NCBI GenBank assembly: GCA_945915475.1
Contig: CAMEFI010000009.1
Location: 27,341 to 91,340, forward strand
Direction: 5' to 3'
Length of the DNA: 64,000 bases
Origin: an uncultured Clostridium sp.
Lineage (GTDB): Bacteria; Bacillota; Clostridia; Lachnospirales; Lachnospiraceae
Shown: positions 42,673 through 51,313 of the stretch, one piece after another
Layout of the letters: the number at the start of each line of letters is the position of its first letter
How positions within the stretch are numbered: position 1 is the first letter of the stretch
Program-made: the position numbers and the translations under genes
Notes under the pieces: model-generated
Told to the model about the DNA's origin: nothing
The model's input: only the letters and a program-made list of their open reading frames with translations
Databases searched by the model: none

Positions 42673-42881
42673 TAGGCAATTGCGAAACGCCTGTTTCTTC
42701 TATAAACGTTGTGCAATTTAACAATATCCTCGCAGGCACGCTCTCGCTGCTCTCGCCTCGCAGCGGTACTAAACTCGTGTTTCACACTCGTTAAGTGCCG
42801 GCGGTCTCAAAGCACCTGCTTAGGATACTTGTCAAATCTGCACAACTCAATCTGCATTTTCAGGCGTTTCGCAAACGCCTA
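42673..42881 (+). repeat. Palindromic repeat element, copy R3
   Basis: 209 bp starting TAGGCAATTGCGAAAC one base after the synthetase stop and ending in the hairpin AGGCGTTT-CGC-AAACGCCT. Inside are the long arms GTTGTGCAATTTAACAATAT... / ...ATACTTGTCAAATCTGCACAAC and a core with GCAGCGGTACTAA and CCGGCGGTCTCAAAG that is shared with R1 and R4. Inverted relative to R2. Confidence 0.8.
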
Positions 42882-42911
42882 AAGGAATAATAAGATGGAA
42901 AAGGAGACGAT

Positions 42912-43553
42912 ATGGACAAGCTGGGAATTATCTTTGATATGGATGGAACATTATGGGATTCTGCCAAGGCAGTTGCAGAAAGCTGGACAGAGGTTGTGGC
43001 AAGAGAGTATACACCCAAGCGAATCATTACAGAAGATGAAATCAAACGTGTAATGGGACTTACGATGGATAAACTGGCAGAGAAGATTTTTCCGGAACTT
43101 CCGGAGGAACGCAGAATGCAGCTATTGGATATTTGTGGAAGGGAAGAGAATGCGTATTTAAGAACTCACGGTGCCACATTATATCCGGAGATTGAGGAGA
43201 CGTTTCAAAAGCTACAGCAGAAGTATCATTTATACATTGTGAGTAATTGCCAGTCCGGCTATATAGAAGCATTTTTGGAATACTATGGATTTGGAGCATA
43301 TATTGAGGATATTGAGTGCTACGGTAACAATGGATTGGTGAAAGGCGACAATATTCGTCAGGTGGCAGACAGGAATCATCTTGCCAGGGCTGCTTATGTT
43401 GGTGATATCCAGGGAGATTATGATGCCAGTGTACAGGCGGGAGTTTCCTTTGTTCATGCGGCATATGGATTTGGCTCTGTTAAAGAGGATGTACCTGAAA
43501 TACAAACATTTTCGGAGTTGGTGGACGTTATTGACACTATTTTTCGTTTATGA
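42912..43553 (+). CDS. HAD-superfamily phosphatase
   Basis: 213 residues. HAD motifs: DMDGTLWDS (I, nucleophile Asp), VSNCQSG (II), and GDIQGDYDAS (IV), with a helical cap after motif I. Likely a phosphoglycolate-phosphatase-like hydrolase of small phosphorylated metabolites. The start follows AAAAGGAGACGAT, 30 bases after repeat R3. Confidence 0.88.
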   Translation: MDKLGIIFDMDGTLWDSAKAVAESWTEVVAREYTPKRIITEDEIKRVMGLTMDKLAEKIFPELPEERRMQLLDICGREENAYLRTHGATLYPEIEETFQKLQQKYHLYIVSNCQSGYIEAFLEYYGFGAYIEDIECYGNNGLVKGDNIRQVADRNHLARAAYVGDIQGDYDASVQAGVSFVHAAYGFGSVKEDVPEIQTFSELVDVIDTIFRL

Positions 43554-43621
43554 TATTCTTTTTTCATTGACAAAAAGAATTGACAGACATAGATGTAACA
43601 ATACTAAGGAGGGAGAAAAGT

Positions 43622-45337
43622 ATGTTTTGTACAAAATGTGGATCAAAGATAGAAGTCACAGATAAAAGCTGTCTCCAATGTGGAGCGCCGAATGCATTTT
43701 ATCAGGAACCAAATGAAGAGGTAACGGAAGATACAAAGGTAGAAAGTAATGAGCGCAGGGATATTCCCGATGATACAGAAGCGACGATGGTATTAAGTCA
43801 GCAGATGTTAGAGGAGATTCAGACAAAGGCACAGACTACAGCAACACCAAAGGAGTCAGCAGATGTTGTGGCAGAGCATACCACGCAGCAACACACGGAA
43901 TCACAGAATACAGTACCGCAGAATACAGCACCACAGGAAAAGAAGAAGAAACCATGTATCTACTGTGGAGCAGAGATTTCAGAGAATGCAAAGTTTTGTA
44001 CAAGATGTGGAAAGCAGCAGATTCAGAAGGTTGAATTGAAGAAAGTTCCAAAATTCTGTACAAAATGTGGGTCTCCACTTACTCCGGGTACGAAGTTCTG
44101 CACAAAATGTGGAAATAAAATTGCAGAGGTGGCAGTGCAGCCAGGCACGCCGGTAGTATCACAGCCGATGGAGCAGCCAGGTACACCAGTGGCACCACAG
44201 CCGATGGAGCAGCCAGGTACACCAGTGGCACCACAGCCGGTGGAACAGCCAGGTATATCAGCACAACCACAGAGGGCTTCCGTTACGGAGACGGGAGGAT
44301 ATACGCAACCGTTACAGGAAGATGAAGCGAATGTGCAAGGCGTTACAGGAGAGTTGAAACAGGAAGATAATATGCCGGATTTTGATCCTGCAGGAACACC
44401 GGTATATGTTTCCGGATCAGAGACAGTAAATGCTTTGTCAGGAAAGGAACAGGTTTCAGAGAAAGAGAAATCCGGATCCATCGGAATGACCATCGCCATT
44501 GTAATCATGGTGATTGCCATTGTTGCGTTCCTGGCCAGTGGAGCATTTTTGTTAGTCCGTTATCTGAGAACAAAATCAGCAGATGAAGAACAGCAGCAGA
44601 CCACAGAAATTATAGAAGAGGATTCATCAGACGCAACGGAAGAGGCAGCAGCAGATGGTTCTTCTCAGGCACCGGACGCAACGGAGGAGGTAACAGCACC
44701 ACAATTGGCAGAAGGGGATTTTGATCTTACACAGAATAACGTAATTACAATATCAGGACCGGTAGTGACAGGACCAACTGGAGAGCGTTCTGTACAATTA
44801 GCTGCTCCGGTGAAATTCTATGGTGACAATGAGGCGGCACAGAATCAGTTGGTAGAGAACGTGACAACCGTGGCAATGGATGCATCGAAGTTGCCGGCAG
44901 GTATGTTAGAGAGTATAGTGGATAACACACCGGTCAATGTGACGGGAACAGCATCTATCAATGCAGGACGTGTTATTATCAGTATCGACGGTATGACAGA
45001 TGCAGCAGGCGCAGATATGGTGGCGGCATTCCAGAGTGCGAATGATTATATTTTACCAACAAGTAGTGATGTGTATCTGACAGAAGATGATATCAAAGAT
45101 CTGACATTACAGGAAATCAACTATGCAAAGAACGAGATCTATGCAAGACATGGACGTAAGTTCAAATCCAAAGAGCTGAAACAGTATTTCAATAGTAAAT
45201 CCTGGTATAATGGAACGATAAAAGGCAGCGATTTTGATGAGAATTCTTTATCGGAAGTAGAAAGAGCCAATGTTAAGTTATTAAAGGATAGAGAGTTCGA
45301 CATGGATCCAAATGGATATCAGTTGGATAAGAATTAG
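43622..45337 (+). CDS. Zinc-ribbon membrane protein with C-terminal YARHG domain
   Basis: 571 residues from ATG at 43622 (AAGGAGGGAGAAAAGT). Three Cys4 zinc ribbons (CTKCGSK...CLQCGAP at the N-terminus; CIYCGAE...CTRCGKQ; CTKCGSP...CTKCGNK), a proline-rich tandem repeat (PGTPVAPQPMEQ units, 44150-44250), one membrane segment (about 290-315), an acidic linker, a beta domain and a YARHG domain (NEIYARHGRKF, about 515-550) outside. Zinc ribbons are cytoplasmic. Role unknown; such proteins may sense envelope state. It is coupled to the amidase gene. Confidence 0.82.
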   Translation: MFCTKCGSKIEVTDKSCLQCGAPNAFYQEPNEEVTEDTKVESNERRDIPDDTEATMVLSQQMLEEIQTKAQTTATPKESADVVAEHTTQQHTESQNTVPQNTAPQEKKKKPCIYCGAEISENAKFCTRCGKQQIQKVELKKVPKFCTKCGSPLTPGTKFCTKCGNKIAEVAVQPGTPVVSQPMEQPGTPVAPQPMEQPGTPVAPQPVEQPGISAQPQRASVTETGGYTQPLQEDEANVQGVTGELKQEDNMPDFDPAGTPVYVSGSETVNALSGKEQVSEKEKSGSIGMTIAIVIMVIAIVAFLASGAFLLVRYLRTKSADEEQQQTTEIIEEDSSDATEEAAADGSSQAPDATEEVTAPQLAEGDFDLTQNNVITISGPVVTGPTGERSVQLAAPVKFYGDNEAAQNQLVENVTTVAMDASKLPAGMLESIVDNTPVNVTGTASINAGRVIISIDGMTDAAGADMVAAFQSANDYILPTSSDVYLTEDDIKDLTLQEINYAKNEIYARHGRKFKSKELKQYFNSKSWYNGTIKGSDFDENSLSEVERANVKLLKDREFDMDPNGYQLDKN

Positions 45338-45338
45338 A

Positions 45339-46925
45339 ATGAATATGAAGAAGAGAATATTTACATTATGTATGATGGTTATTGTTGGACTGCTTACGGC
45401 ATGTGGATCTAAGAAACAGAATGATACGCAGGCAGACAGTGAGACGACGCAGGAGATAGTGACAACACAGGCTACAACTGATACAGAGACGGAAGCAGTC
45501 ACAACACAGGTGACAACGGAAGCAACGACAGAGGATATAAAAAAGGAAATTAAAATTGCAATCGATCCGGGACATCAAAGTCCGTCTGTTGATATGAGCG
45601 CAATGGAACCGGTTGCTCCTGGTTCGTCAGAACAGAAGATGAAAGCAACGGGAGGTACCCAGGGGAGATATACAGGGGTTCCGGAATACCAGTTGAATCT
45701 TGATATTTCCCTGAAACTGCGGGAGGCATTGCAGGAAGAAGGCTATGATGTCGTTCTGACAAGAGAGAATAATGAGACGGCAATCAGCAATGCAGAACGT
45801 GCAACGTTGGCAAATGATTCAGGAGCGGATGTGTTGATTCGTATACATGCTAATGGAAGTGACGATTCCAGTACCAATGGAGCTCTTGCGTTAGTGGGTT
45901 CCCCGGATAACCCTTATGTGGGTAATTTGTATGATGACAGTTTCCGCCTGGCAGATTGTGTGTTGGAGCATTATTGCGAAGAGACACAGATGAAGAATCT
46001 TGGTATCCAGAACAATGATACTATGACAGGAATTAACTGGAGCAAGATTCCTGTTATCATTTTGGAAATGGGATTTATGACAAATGAGCAGGATGATTAT
46101 CATATGCAGGATGAAGAATATCAGGCATCTATGGTACGGGGAATTGTGAATGGAATCAATGCATATTATGGAGTTTCCAACGAGGAGAAAAGCACCAGTG
46201 GTTATTTAGATGACTTAGAGGGACAATTGCGAAGTGATGTGCAGGCATCCGGATTAAAGGAAGAAAATGTCAGCATTTATACATATAATCTTGCTAGTGG
46301 GACTTATGCGCAGATGAACAGCAAACCTATGCAGTCTGCAAGTTTGATCAAATTATATGTGGCGGGTTGTGCATATGAGAACATGGATGTTCTTGAGAGT
46401 CAGGAATCTTATAGCGGGGAAACCGGAGATCTGATGAAGAAAATGATTACGCAAAGTGATAACGATGCTACGAACACCCTGGTTACCAGGTTAGGTTCCG
46501 GAACGGCGGAAAATGGGATGCAGAAAGTAAATGAATACTGTAAAAAATATGATTTTACAGATACGTCTATGGGTCGGCTGATGTTGGATTTTTCATCCTC
46601 GAAGGATAATTATACATCGGTGAAAGATTGCACATTGTTTCTTCAGAAGATTTATCAAAGTGAGCTTGCAGGATCACAGGATATTTTAGGATATCTGAAG
46701 CAGCAGGAACGCACTTCTAAGATTCCTGCCGGAGTGCCGCATGGTGTGGCAACAGCCAATAAGACAGGAGAATTAGAGGATGTGGAAAATGATGCGGCAA
46801 TCATATATGGAGATGGCGCAACTTATATTCTGTGTGTCATGACAGACAACCTTCAGGATGCTTCTGTTGGCCGGAGTACAATTGTTCAGCTTTCGAAAAC
46901 AGCATATTCCTATTTTAACAATTAG
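45339..46925 (+). CDS. Lipoprotein fusing N-acetylmuramoyl-L-alanine amidase and class A beta-lactamase-like domain
   Basis: 528 residues. Lipobox GLLTAC, Thr-rich linker, then Amidase_3 (about 68-285): zinc ligands in IDPGHQ, PEYQLN and IRIHANG, and the catalytic glutamate in ILEMGFM. The C-terminal part (about 300-525) has SLIK (SxxK), QSDNDA (SDN) and NKTGEL (KTG), the complete serine-hydrolase motif set of class A beta-lactamase-like enzymes. It may combine cell-wall amide cleavage with a peptidase or antibiotic-hydrolysing activity. The start lies one base after the previous stop with no strong site, so translation is probably coupled. Confidence 0.85.
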   Translation: MNMKKRIFTLCMMVIVGLLTACGSKKQNDTQADSETTQEIVTTQATTDTETEAVTTQVTTEATTEDIKKEIKIAIDPGHQSPSVDMSAMEPVAPGSSEQKMKATGGTQGRYTGVPEYQLNLDISLKLREALQEEGYDVVLTRENNETAISNAERATLANDSGADVLIRIHANGSDDSSTNGALALVGSPDNPYVGNLYDDSFRLADCVLEHYCEETQMKNLGIQNNDTMTGINWSKIPVIILEMGFMTNEQDDYHMQDEEYQASMVRGIVNGINAYYGVSNEEKSTSGYLDDLEGQLRSDVQASGLKEENVSIYTYNLASGTYAQMNSKPMQSASLIKLYVAGCAYENMDVLESQESYSGETGDLMKKMITQSDNDATNTLVTRLGSGTAENGMQKVNEYCKKYDFTDTSMGRLMLDFSSSKDNYTSVKDCTLFLQKIYQSELAGSQDILGYLKQQERTSKIPAGVPHGVATANKTGELEDVENDAAIIYGDGATYILCVMTDNLQDASVGRSTIVQLSKTAYSYFNN

Positions 46926-46929
46926 ATAT

Positions 46930-46989
46930 GGAACCAAGAAACCTCTGAATCTGGGTGTAACCTGTTTGGTGAACCCGGTTTTGGGGTTT
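46930..46989 (+). terminator. Possible stem-loop terminator
   Basis: An imperfect stem between AAACCTCTGAATCTGGGT and AACCCGGTTTTGGGGTTTT runs into a T tract just after the amidase stop. Confidence 0.45.
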
Positions 46990-47043
46990 TTTGTTTATGT
47001 AAAAAAAGAAGGAATCTCCCTTTTTAAGAAAAGAAAGGAAGGA

Positions 47044-47079
47044 AACCCGGTTCTATTCATAAAGGAGAACCGGGTTTTT
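47044..47079 (+). terminator. Stem-loop terminator
   Basis: AAACCCGGTTCT pairs perfectly with AGAACCGGGTTT, followed by TTTG. It isolates the amidase gene from sdaAB. Confidence 0.8.
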
Positions 47080-47201
47080 GATTAAGAAAATAAAGCTTCC
47101 ATGGGAGATTATAAGGAGTTTGGTAAGGAATATACGGTTGAAAAATCGGACAAACTTCTATGTAGTAATTCTAAATCATTCGGATGAAGGAAGGATTGCG
47201 T

Positions 47202-47885
47202 ATGAATATTATGGATATTATTGGTCCGGTTATGGTTGGACCGTCGAGTTCTCATACAGCGGGAGCCGTGAAGATTGGACAGGTAACAAGGAAACTTATG
47301 GGGGAACCCATTCGGAAAGCAGACATTTATCTTCATGGTTCCTTTTTGTTGACAGGAAAAGGACATGGTACGGATAAGGCGTTGATTGCAGGATTGCTTG
47401 GAATGGCAGTGGATGATAAGCGGATACCGGATAGTTTTGACATCGCAAAGGCGAAAGGAATGGTATTTCATTTTGAGGGCGTTGAGTTAATGGGTGCACA
47501 TCCGAATACGGTGAAAATGAACTTAGAAGGACAATCCGGACGAAAGCTGGAGATTATTGCATGTTCCATTGGTGGTGGTCAGATAAAGATCTGTGAGATT
47601 GATGGATTGACGGCGAACTTTACCGGCGATTTTCCAACACTGATTGTACACAATATTGATCAGCCGGGACATGTGACGGAAGTAACTTCCATGCTGGCAC
47701 ACAAGTCCGTCAATATTGCCACCATGCAGTTATACCGGGATTCCCGGGGAGGTAATGCAGTTATGGTCATTGAGTGTGATCAGGAGATTCCGGCCGATTC
47801 GATCCGATGGTTAGAGCACTTAGAAGGCATTGTGAAAGTCACTTACCTAAGTCTTGAGGACGGACTCACCTCAGACAAAATATAG
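47202..47885 (+). CDS. sdaAB: L-serine dehydratase, beta subunit
   Basis: 227 residues from ATG at 47202 (GAAGGAAGGA upstream). The N-terminal SDH beta domain has IIGPVMVGPSSSHTAGAVKIG and YLHGSFLLTGKGHGTDKAL; a C-terminal ACT domain (about 148-220, TLIVHNIDQPGHVTEVTSML) likely senses serine. With the alpha subunit it converts L-serine to pyruvate and ammonia. Normally adjacent to sdaAA; here 669 bases with repeat R4 separate them. Confidence 0.93.
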   Translation: MNIMDIIGPVMVGPSSSHTAGAVKIGQVTRKLMGEPIRKADIYLHGSFLLTGKGHGTDKALIAGLLGMAVDDKRIPDSFDIAKAKGMVFHFEGVELMGAHPNTVKMNLEGQSGRKLEIIACSIGGGQIKICEIDGLTANFTGDFPTLIVHNIDQPGHVTEVTSMLAHKSVNIATMQLYRDSRGGNAVMVIECDQEIPADSIRWLEHLEGIVKVTYLSLEDGLTSDKI

Positions 47886-47916
47886 CAGACCATATCTGTA
47901 TAACTTGCATAAGTAA

Positions 47917-47961
47917 GAGTTTCACAATTGCCTAATTATATTCGATAGGCAATTGCGAAAC
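47917..47961 (+). other. Hairpin made of two repeat ends
   Basis: GTTTCACAATTGCCTA and TAGGCAATTGCGAAAC, which are one end of the repeat family in each orientation, face each other around TAATTATATTCGA. The left arm is the end of a lost copy or a duplicated R4 end. Confidence 0.6.
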
Positions 47962-48522
47962 ACCTAATATGTAATTGTATGCTTTTTAAAACACATTTAC
48001 TCTTCCTTAGTGATGCTACATGGAACGTGTTTCTAATATTTTTTCTTGACGCGCGGCCTTTTAGAAATTCACTGCTTTGTTCGGCTGGCTGCAAAACGCA
48101 TGCCGGATATATGTCTGAAAGCGCGGTTTAGAAAGGTATCTTGTTGACGCAGGCACGAGCCACAGGCATACCTTCGAACTAAGCTCACGCTGTTCGCTAA
48201 GGTCTCAGGCATCGCGCTACGTCTCGTACGCAGCGGTACTAAGAATGTGCATCTAATTTTTCGTATATTGTAAATTATGAACGCACATTCTAAGGACCGG
48301 CGTACTCAAAGTGCCTGCCGTCATACAAGACAACCTTTCTTGCCGCGCTTGAGTTTATAGGAGGCATGCGTAATCAAAGCCGCCAGCCGCAAAGCAGTAG
48401 AATTTCTTAGAGGGCGAAAACAGCGCAGAAAAAATATAGAAACATCGTCCTGTAGCATTTTAAGAAATCCAATGTGTTTTAAAAAGCATATACACTGCGA
48501 TAAAGAGTTTCGCAATTACCTA
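47946..48522 (+). repeat. Palindromic repeat element, copy R4
   Basis: 577 bp with 16-bp terminal inverted repeats TAGGCAATTGCGAAAC and GTTTCGCAATTACCTA (one mismatch), identical in type to R3. A second inverted repeat of 20 bp lies inside (47978-47997 with 48471-48490). The core 48011-48470 is nearly identical to R1, inverted. The 13-base sequence TAATTATATTCGA abuts both ends (47933-47945 and 48523-48535). No transposase or credible ORF. It sits between sdaAB and sdaAA, ending 32 bases before the sdaAA start. Confidence 0.85.
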
Positions 48523-48554
48523 TAATTATATTCGAAAATGAGAGGAGCTTCTAT

Positions 48555-49415
48555 ATGTATAAATCTTTGGAAGAATTGTGTGAAATCGCAAAGGAACAGG
48601 ATAAGAAAATTTATGAAATTGTGTTAGAAGAGGACTGCCATGAGCGAGGGGTATCTGTTGAGGATGGCTTTTCCCAGGTAAAGCAGGTCTATCTGGCCAT
48701 GAAAGAAGCGGATAAGGAATACGATGGTACCATTACATCAACAAGCAAATTAGCAGGTGGTGATGGTGAGAGGTTAAGGGAATACCGGGAAAGAGGAAAG
48801 GCACTTTGCGGAGATTTTGTGGCTGGAATCATGGAAAAGGCGGTGAAAATGGGAGAGTCCAATGCCTGTATGAAAAGAATCGTGGCATCGCCTACGGCGG
48901 GTTCCTGTGGTGTTGTTCCGGCGGTATTATTGTCTCTACAGGAACGGTTTGAATATTCGGATGAGGAGATGACAAAGGCGATGCTCGTGGCAGCAGGAAT
49001 TGGTGGTGTGATTGCAGGCCGTGCTTTTATTGCAGGCGCAGCAGGAGGCTGTCAGGCAGAGATTGGTTCGGCAGCTGCCATGGCAGCAGGAGCAGCAGCC
49101 TATTTGCAGGGAGGAGATATGGATGCCATCTGTCATGGGGCAGCCATGGCTCTTAAAAATTTGTTGGGACTTGCCTGCGATCCTGTGGGGGGACTGGTGG
49201 AAGTACCTTGTGTTAAACGAAATGTAATCGGTGCCATAAGCGCCATTACGGCAACAGACATGGCATTAGCCGGAATCCGTTCCAAGATTCCGCCGGATGA
49301 AGTGATTGATGCCATGCGCAGTATAGGAATGGCTATGCCGGCCTGTATTAAGGAAACCGGAAAGGGTGGTCTTGCCATGACACCGGAAGGACAAAAGTAT
49401 ATGCCGGAAATGTGA
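48555..49415 (+). CDS. sdaAA: L-serine dehydratase, alpha subunit
   Basis: 286 residues, the usual length. Iron-sulphur enzyme: SPTAGSCGVVPAVLLSLQE, a glycine-rich region with GCQAEIGSAAAMAAGAA, and CDPVGGLVEVPCVKRN supply the cysteines that bind the [4Fe-4S] cluster. Works with SdaAB. The start has GAGAGGAG upstream, immediately after repeat R4. Confidence 0.93.
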   Translation: MYKSLEELCEIAKEQDKKIYEIVLEEDCHERGVSVEDGFSQVKQVYLAMKEADKEYDGTITSTSKLAGGDGERLREYRERGKALCGDFVAGIMEKAVKMGESNACMKRIVASPTAGSCGVVPAVLLSLQERFEYSDEEMTKAMLVAAGIGGVIAGRAFIAGAAGGCQAEIGSAAAMAAGAAAYLQGGDMDAICHGAAMALKNLLGLACDPVGGLVEVPCVKRNVIGAISAITATDMALAGIRSKIPPDEVIDAMRSIGMAMPACIKETGKGGLAMTPEGQKYMPEM

Positions 49416-49440
49416 AAATTTTGTATTTTTATAGACAATT

Positions 49441-49490
49441 GTCGGAAAACTTAGTATAATTAAGTTGCTTTGTTTTCCGACTTTTTCTTT
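49441..49490 (+). terminator. Stem-loop terminator after sdaAA
   Basis: GTCGGAAAAC pairs perfectly with GTTTTCCGAC and is followed by TTTTTC and TTTTTT tracts. Confidence 0.8.
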
Positions 49491-49567
49491 TTTATGTGGT
49501 GTGGGTGGCAAAGCAGAATAAGGGGATTAAGAATAAGATTTTTAGGATATATTAAGGGAAGGGAAAT

Positions 49568-50011
49568 ATGAATCAGGTTAAGGAAACGTTGACGGGGTTA
49601 CTAATTGGAATGGGAATCTATTCTGTAATCGTAGAGATTGTTGGAATCATTTTTTCTGAAGATATTCTATCTTATACGCTGGGTCTTTTACTAGGGCTTA
49701 TTGTGGCGGTTATTCTTATTATTCATATGACAAGGGCATTAGATGAAGCCTTGGATTTACCACAAGAGGATGCAACCGGATATATGAGACGCAAGACGGT
49801 GTTCCGCATTGTAATGATGCTGGCGGCACTTGTTGGAGCGATGCTTTTGCCCCGTGTGAATTTTTTTTCAACCCTTCTTGGATTGCTGGGAATGAAGATT
49901 GGAGCGTTGGCGGCACCATTTTTTCTAAAAAGGATGTATCCGGATGATTTTGTAACAAAGGAAGATGCAATGGTTGTGATAGAGGACGAAGAGGAAGATC
50001 AGGACGAATAA
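49568..50011 (+). CDS. ATP synthase-associated protein, AtpI-like
   Basis: 147 residues with four membrane segments and an acidic tail (VIEDEEEDQDE). Sequence is only loosely like AtpI, but the topology and position directly before atpB fit the subunit I role (assembly of the c ring). The start follows AAGGGAAGGGAAAT. No separate promoter was recognised with confidence upstream. Confidence 0.6.
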   Translation: MNQVKETLTGLLIGMGIYSVIVEIVGIIFSEDILSYTLGLLLGLIVAVILIIHMTRALDEALDLPQEDATGYMRRKTVFRIVMMLAALVGAMLLPRVNFFSTLLGLLGMKIGALAAPFFLKRMYPDDFVTKEDAMVVIEDEEEDQDE

Positions 50012-50061
50012 TGTCCGGCAAGCAAATAGGGATTGCTTCGGTGAAAGGGTTTTTTATTTGT

Positions 50062-50107
50062 CAATGGGAACGCAAGTTTCCGGGAACGGTGATTTGCGTT
50101 TCCATTG
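50062..50107 (+). other. Intergenic hairpin before atpB
   Basis: CAATGGGAACGCAA pairs with TTGCGTTTCCATTG (13 of 14) around an 18-base loop. There is no T tract, so it is more likely an mRNA-stability or processing structure than a terminator. Confidence 0.5.
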
Positions 50108-50152
50108 ATAAATGAAAATATAGAACAATACTACAGAAAGGAAGGTGAAGGA

Positions 50153-50881
50153 ATGGGGTATGGAATGATGCCAATGCTTTTGGCAGCGGATGATGAAGTG
50201 GATTTTTCCATTCATCATTTAATTGGTTATCAGTTTATGGGACAGACGGTCTATATCACAACTTCCCATGTATGTATGCTTCTGATCATGGTAACAATTA
50301 TGGTTTTTGCGGTTGTTGCCAGAAAGAAGATTATGAATGCAAAGGAAGTTCCCACAGGATTGCAGAATGTTGTGGAATTTGCGGTAGAGACATTGGAAGG
50401 CTTTGTGAATTCCTCTATGGGTACCCATGGAAGAAAGTATATCTGCTATGTGGGCACATTGTTTCTTTATATACTGTTATCCAATATATCCGGTCTGTTC
50501 GGGTTACGACCACCTACGGCGGACTATGGGACAACCTTTTCTCTTGCACTGATTACATTTGTTATGATTCAGTATAACAATCTTAAGTACAATAAATTTG
50601 GTGCATTTACAGGATTGTTCAAGCCAATCTGGTTTCTCTTTCCCATTAACCTCATTGGTGAGATTGCCACACCGGTATCCATGTCGCTTCGTTTATTTGG
50701 TAACGTAATGGCAGGTACGGTTATGATGGCATTGTATTACGGGTTATTGCCAATTTTTGCAAAGATTGGTATTCCGGCATTTTTACATGTGTATTTTGAT
50801 TTGTTCTCCGGATGTATCCAGGCATATGTATTTTCAATGCTCACAATGGTATTTATTTCCGACAAGATTGGAGAAGCATAA
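50153..50881 (+). CDS. atpB: ATP synthase F0 subunit a
   Basis: 242 residues from ATG at 50153 (AAAGGAAGGTGAAGGA). Five or six membrane segments; the essential arginine lies in PVSMSLRLFGNVMAG and GEIATPVSMSLR is typical. Forms the ion half-channels facing the c ring. Confidence 0.93.
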   Translation: MGYGMMPMLLAADDEVDFSIHHLIGYQFMGQTVYITTSHVCMLLIMVTIMVFAVVARKKIMNAKEVPTGLQNVVEFAVETLEGFVNSSMGTHGRKYICYVGTLFLYILLSNISGLFGLRPPTADYGTTFSLALITFVMIQYNNLKYNKFGAFTGLFKPIWFLFPINLIGEIATPVSMSLRLFGNVMAGTVMMALYYGLLPIFAKIGIPAFLHVYFDLFSGCIQAYVFSMLTMVFISDKIGEA

Positions 50882-50958
50882 GATGCATGTTGAATATCTG
50901 CAGGGAAGTAAGGGCAGAACCATTATGATTAGAGTGTCAGACACTATATTGACCATAG

Positions 50959-51276
<318 letters not shown>

Positions 51277-51313
51277 GACATTCACCGTAATCTGATGAAA
51301 GGAGGATAGTTCC

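Noticed and set aside
44150..44250. Repeated 36-base units in the zinc-ribbon gene
   Set aside because: They code PGTPVAPQPMEQ linkers in frame; a protein-level repeat, not a mobile or regulatory element.
47078..47377. 99-codon ORF overlapping the start of sdaAB
   Set aside because: Out of frame with the clearly recognised serine dehydratase beta subunit and without a family match.
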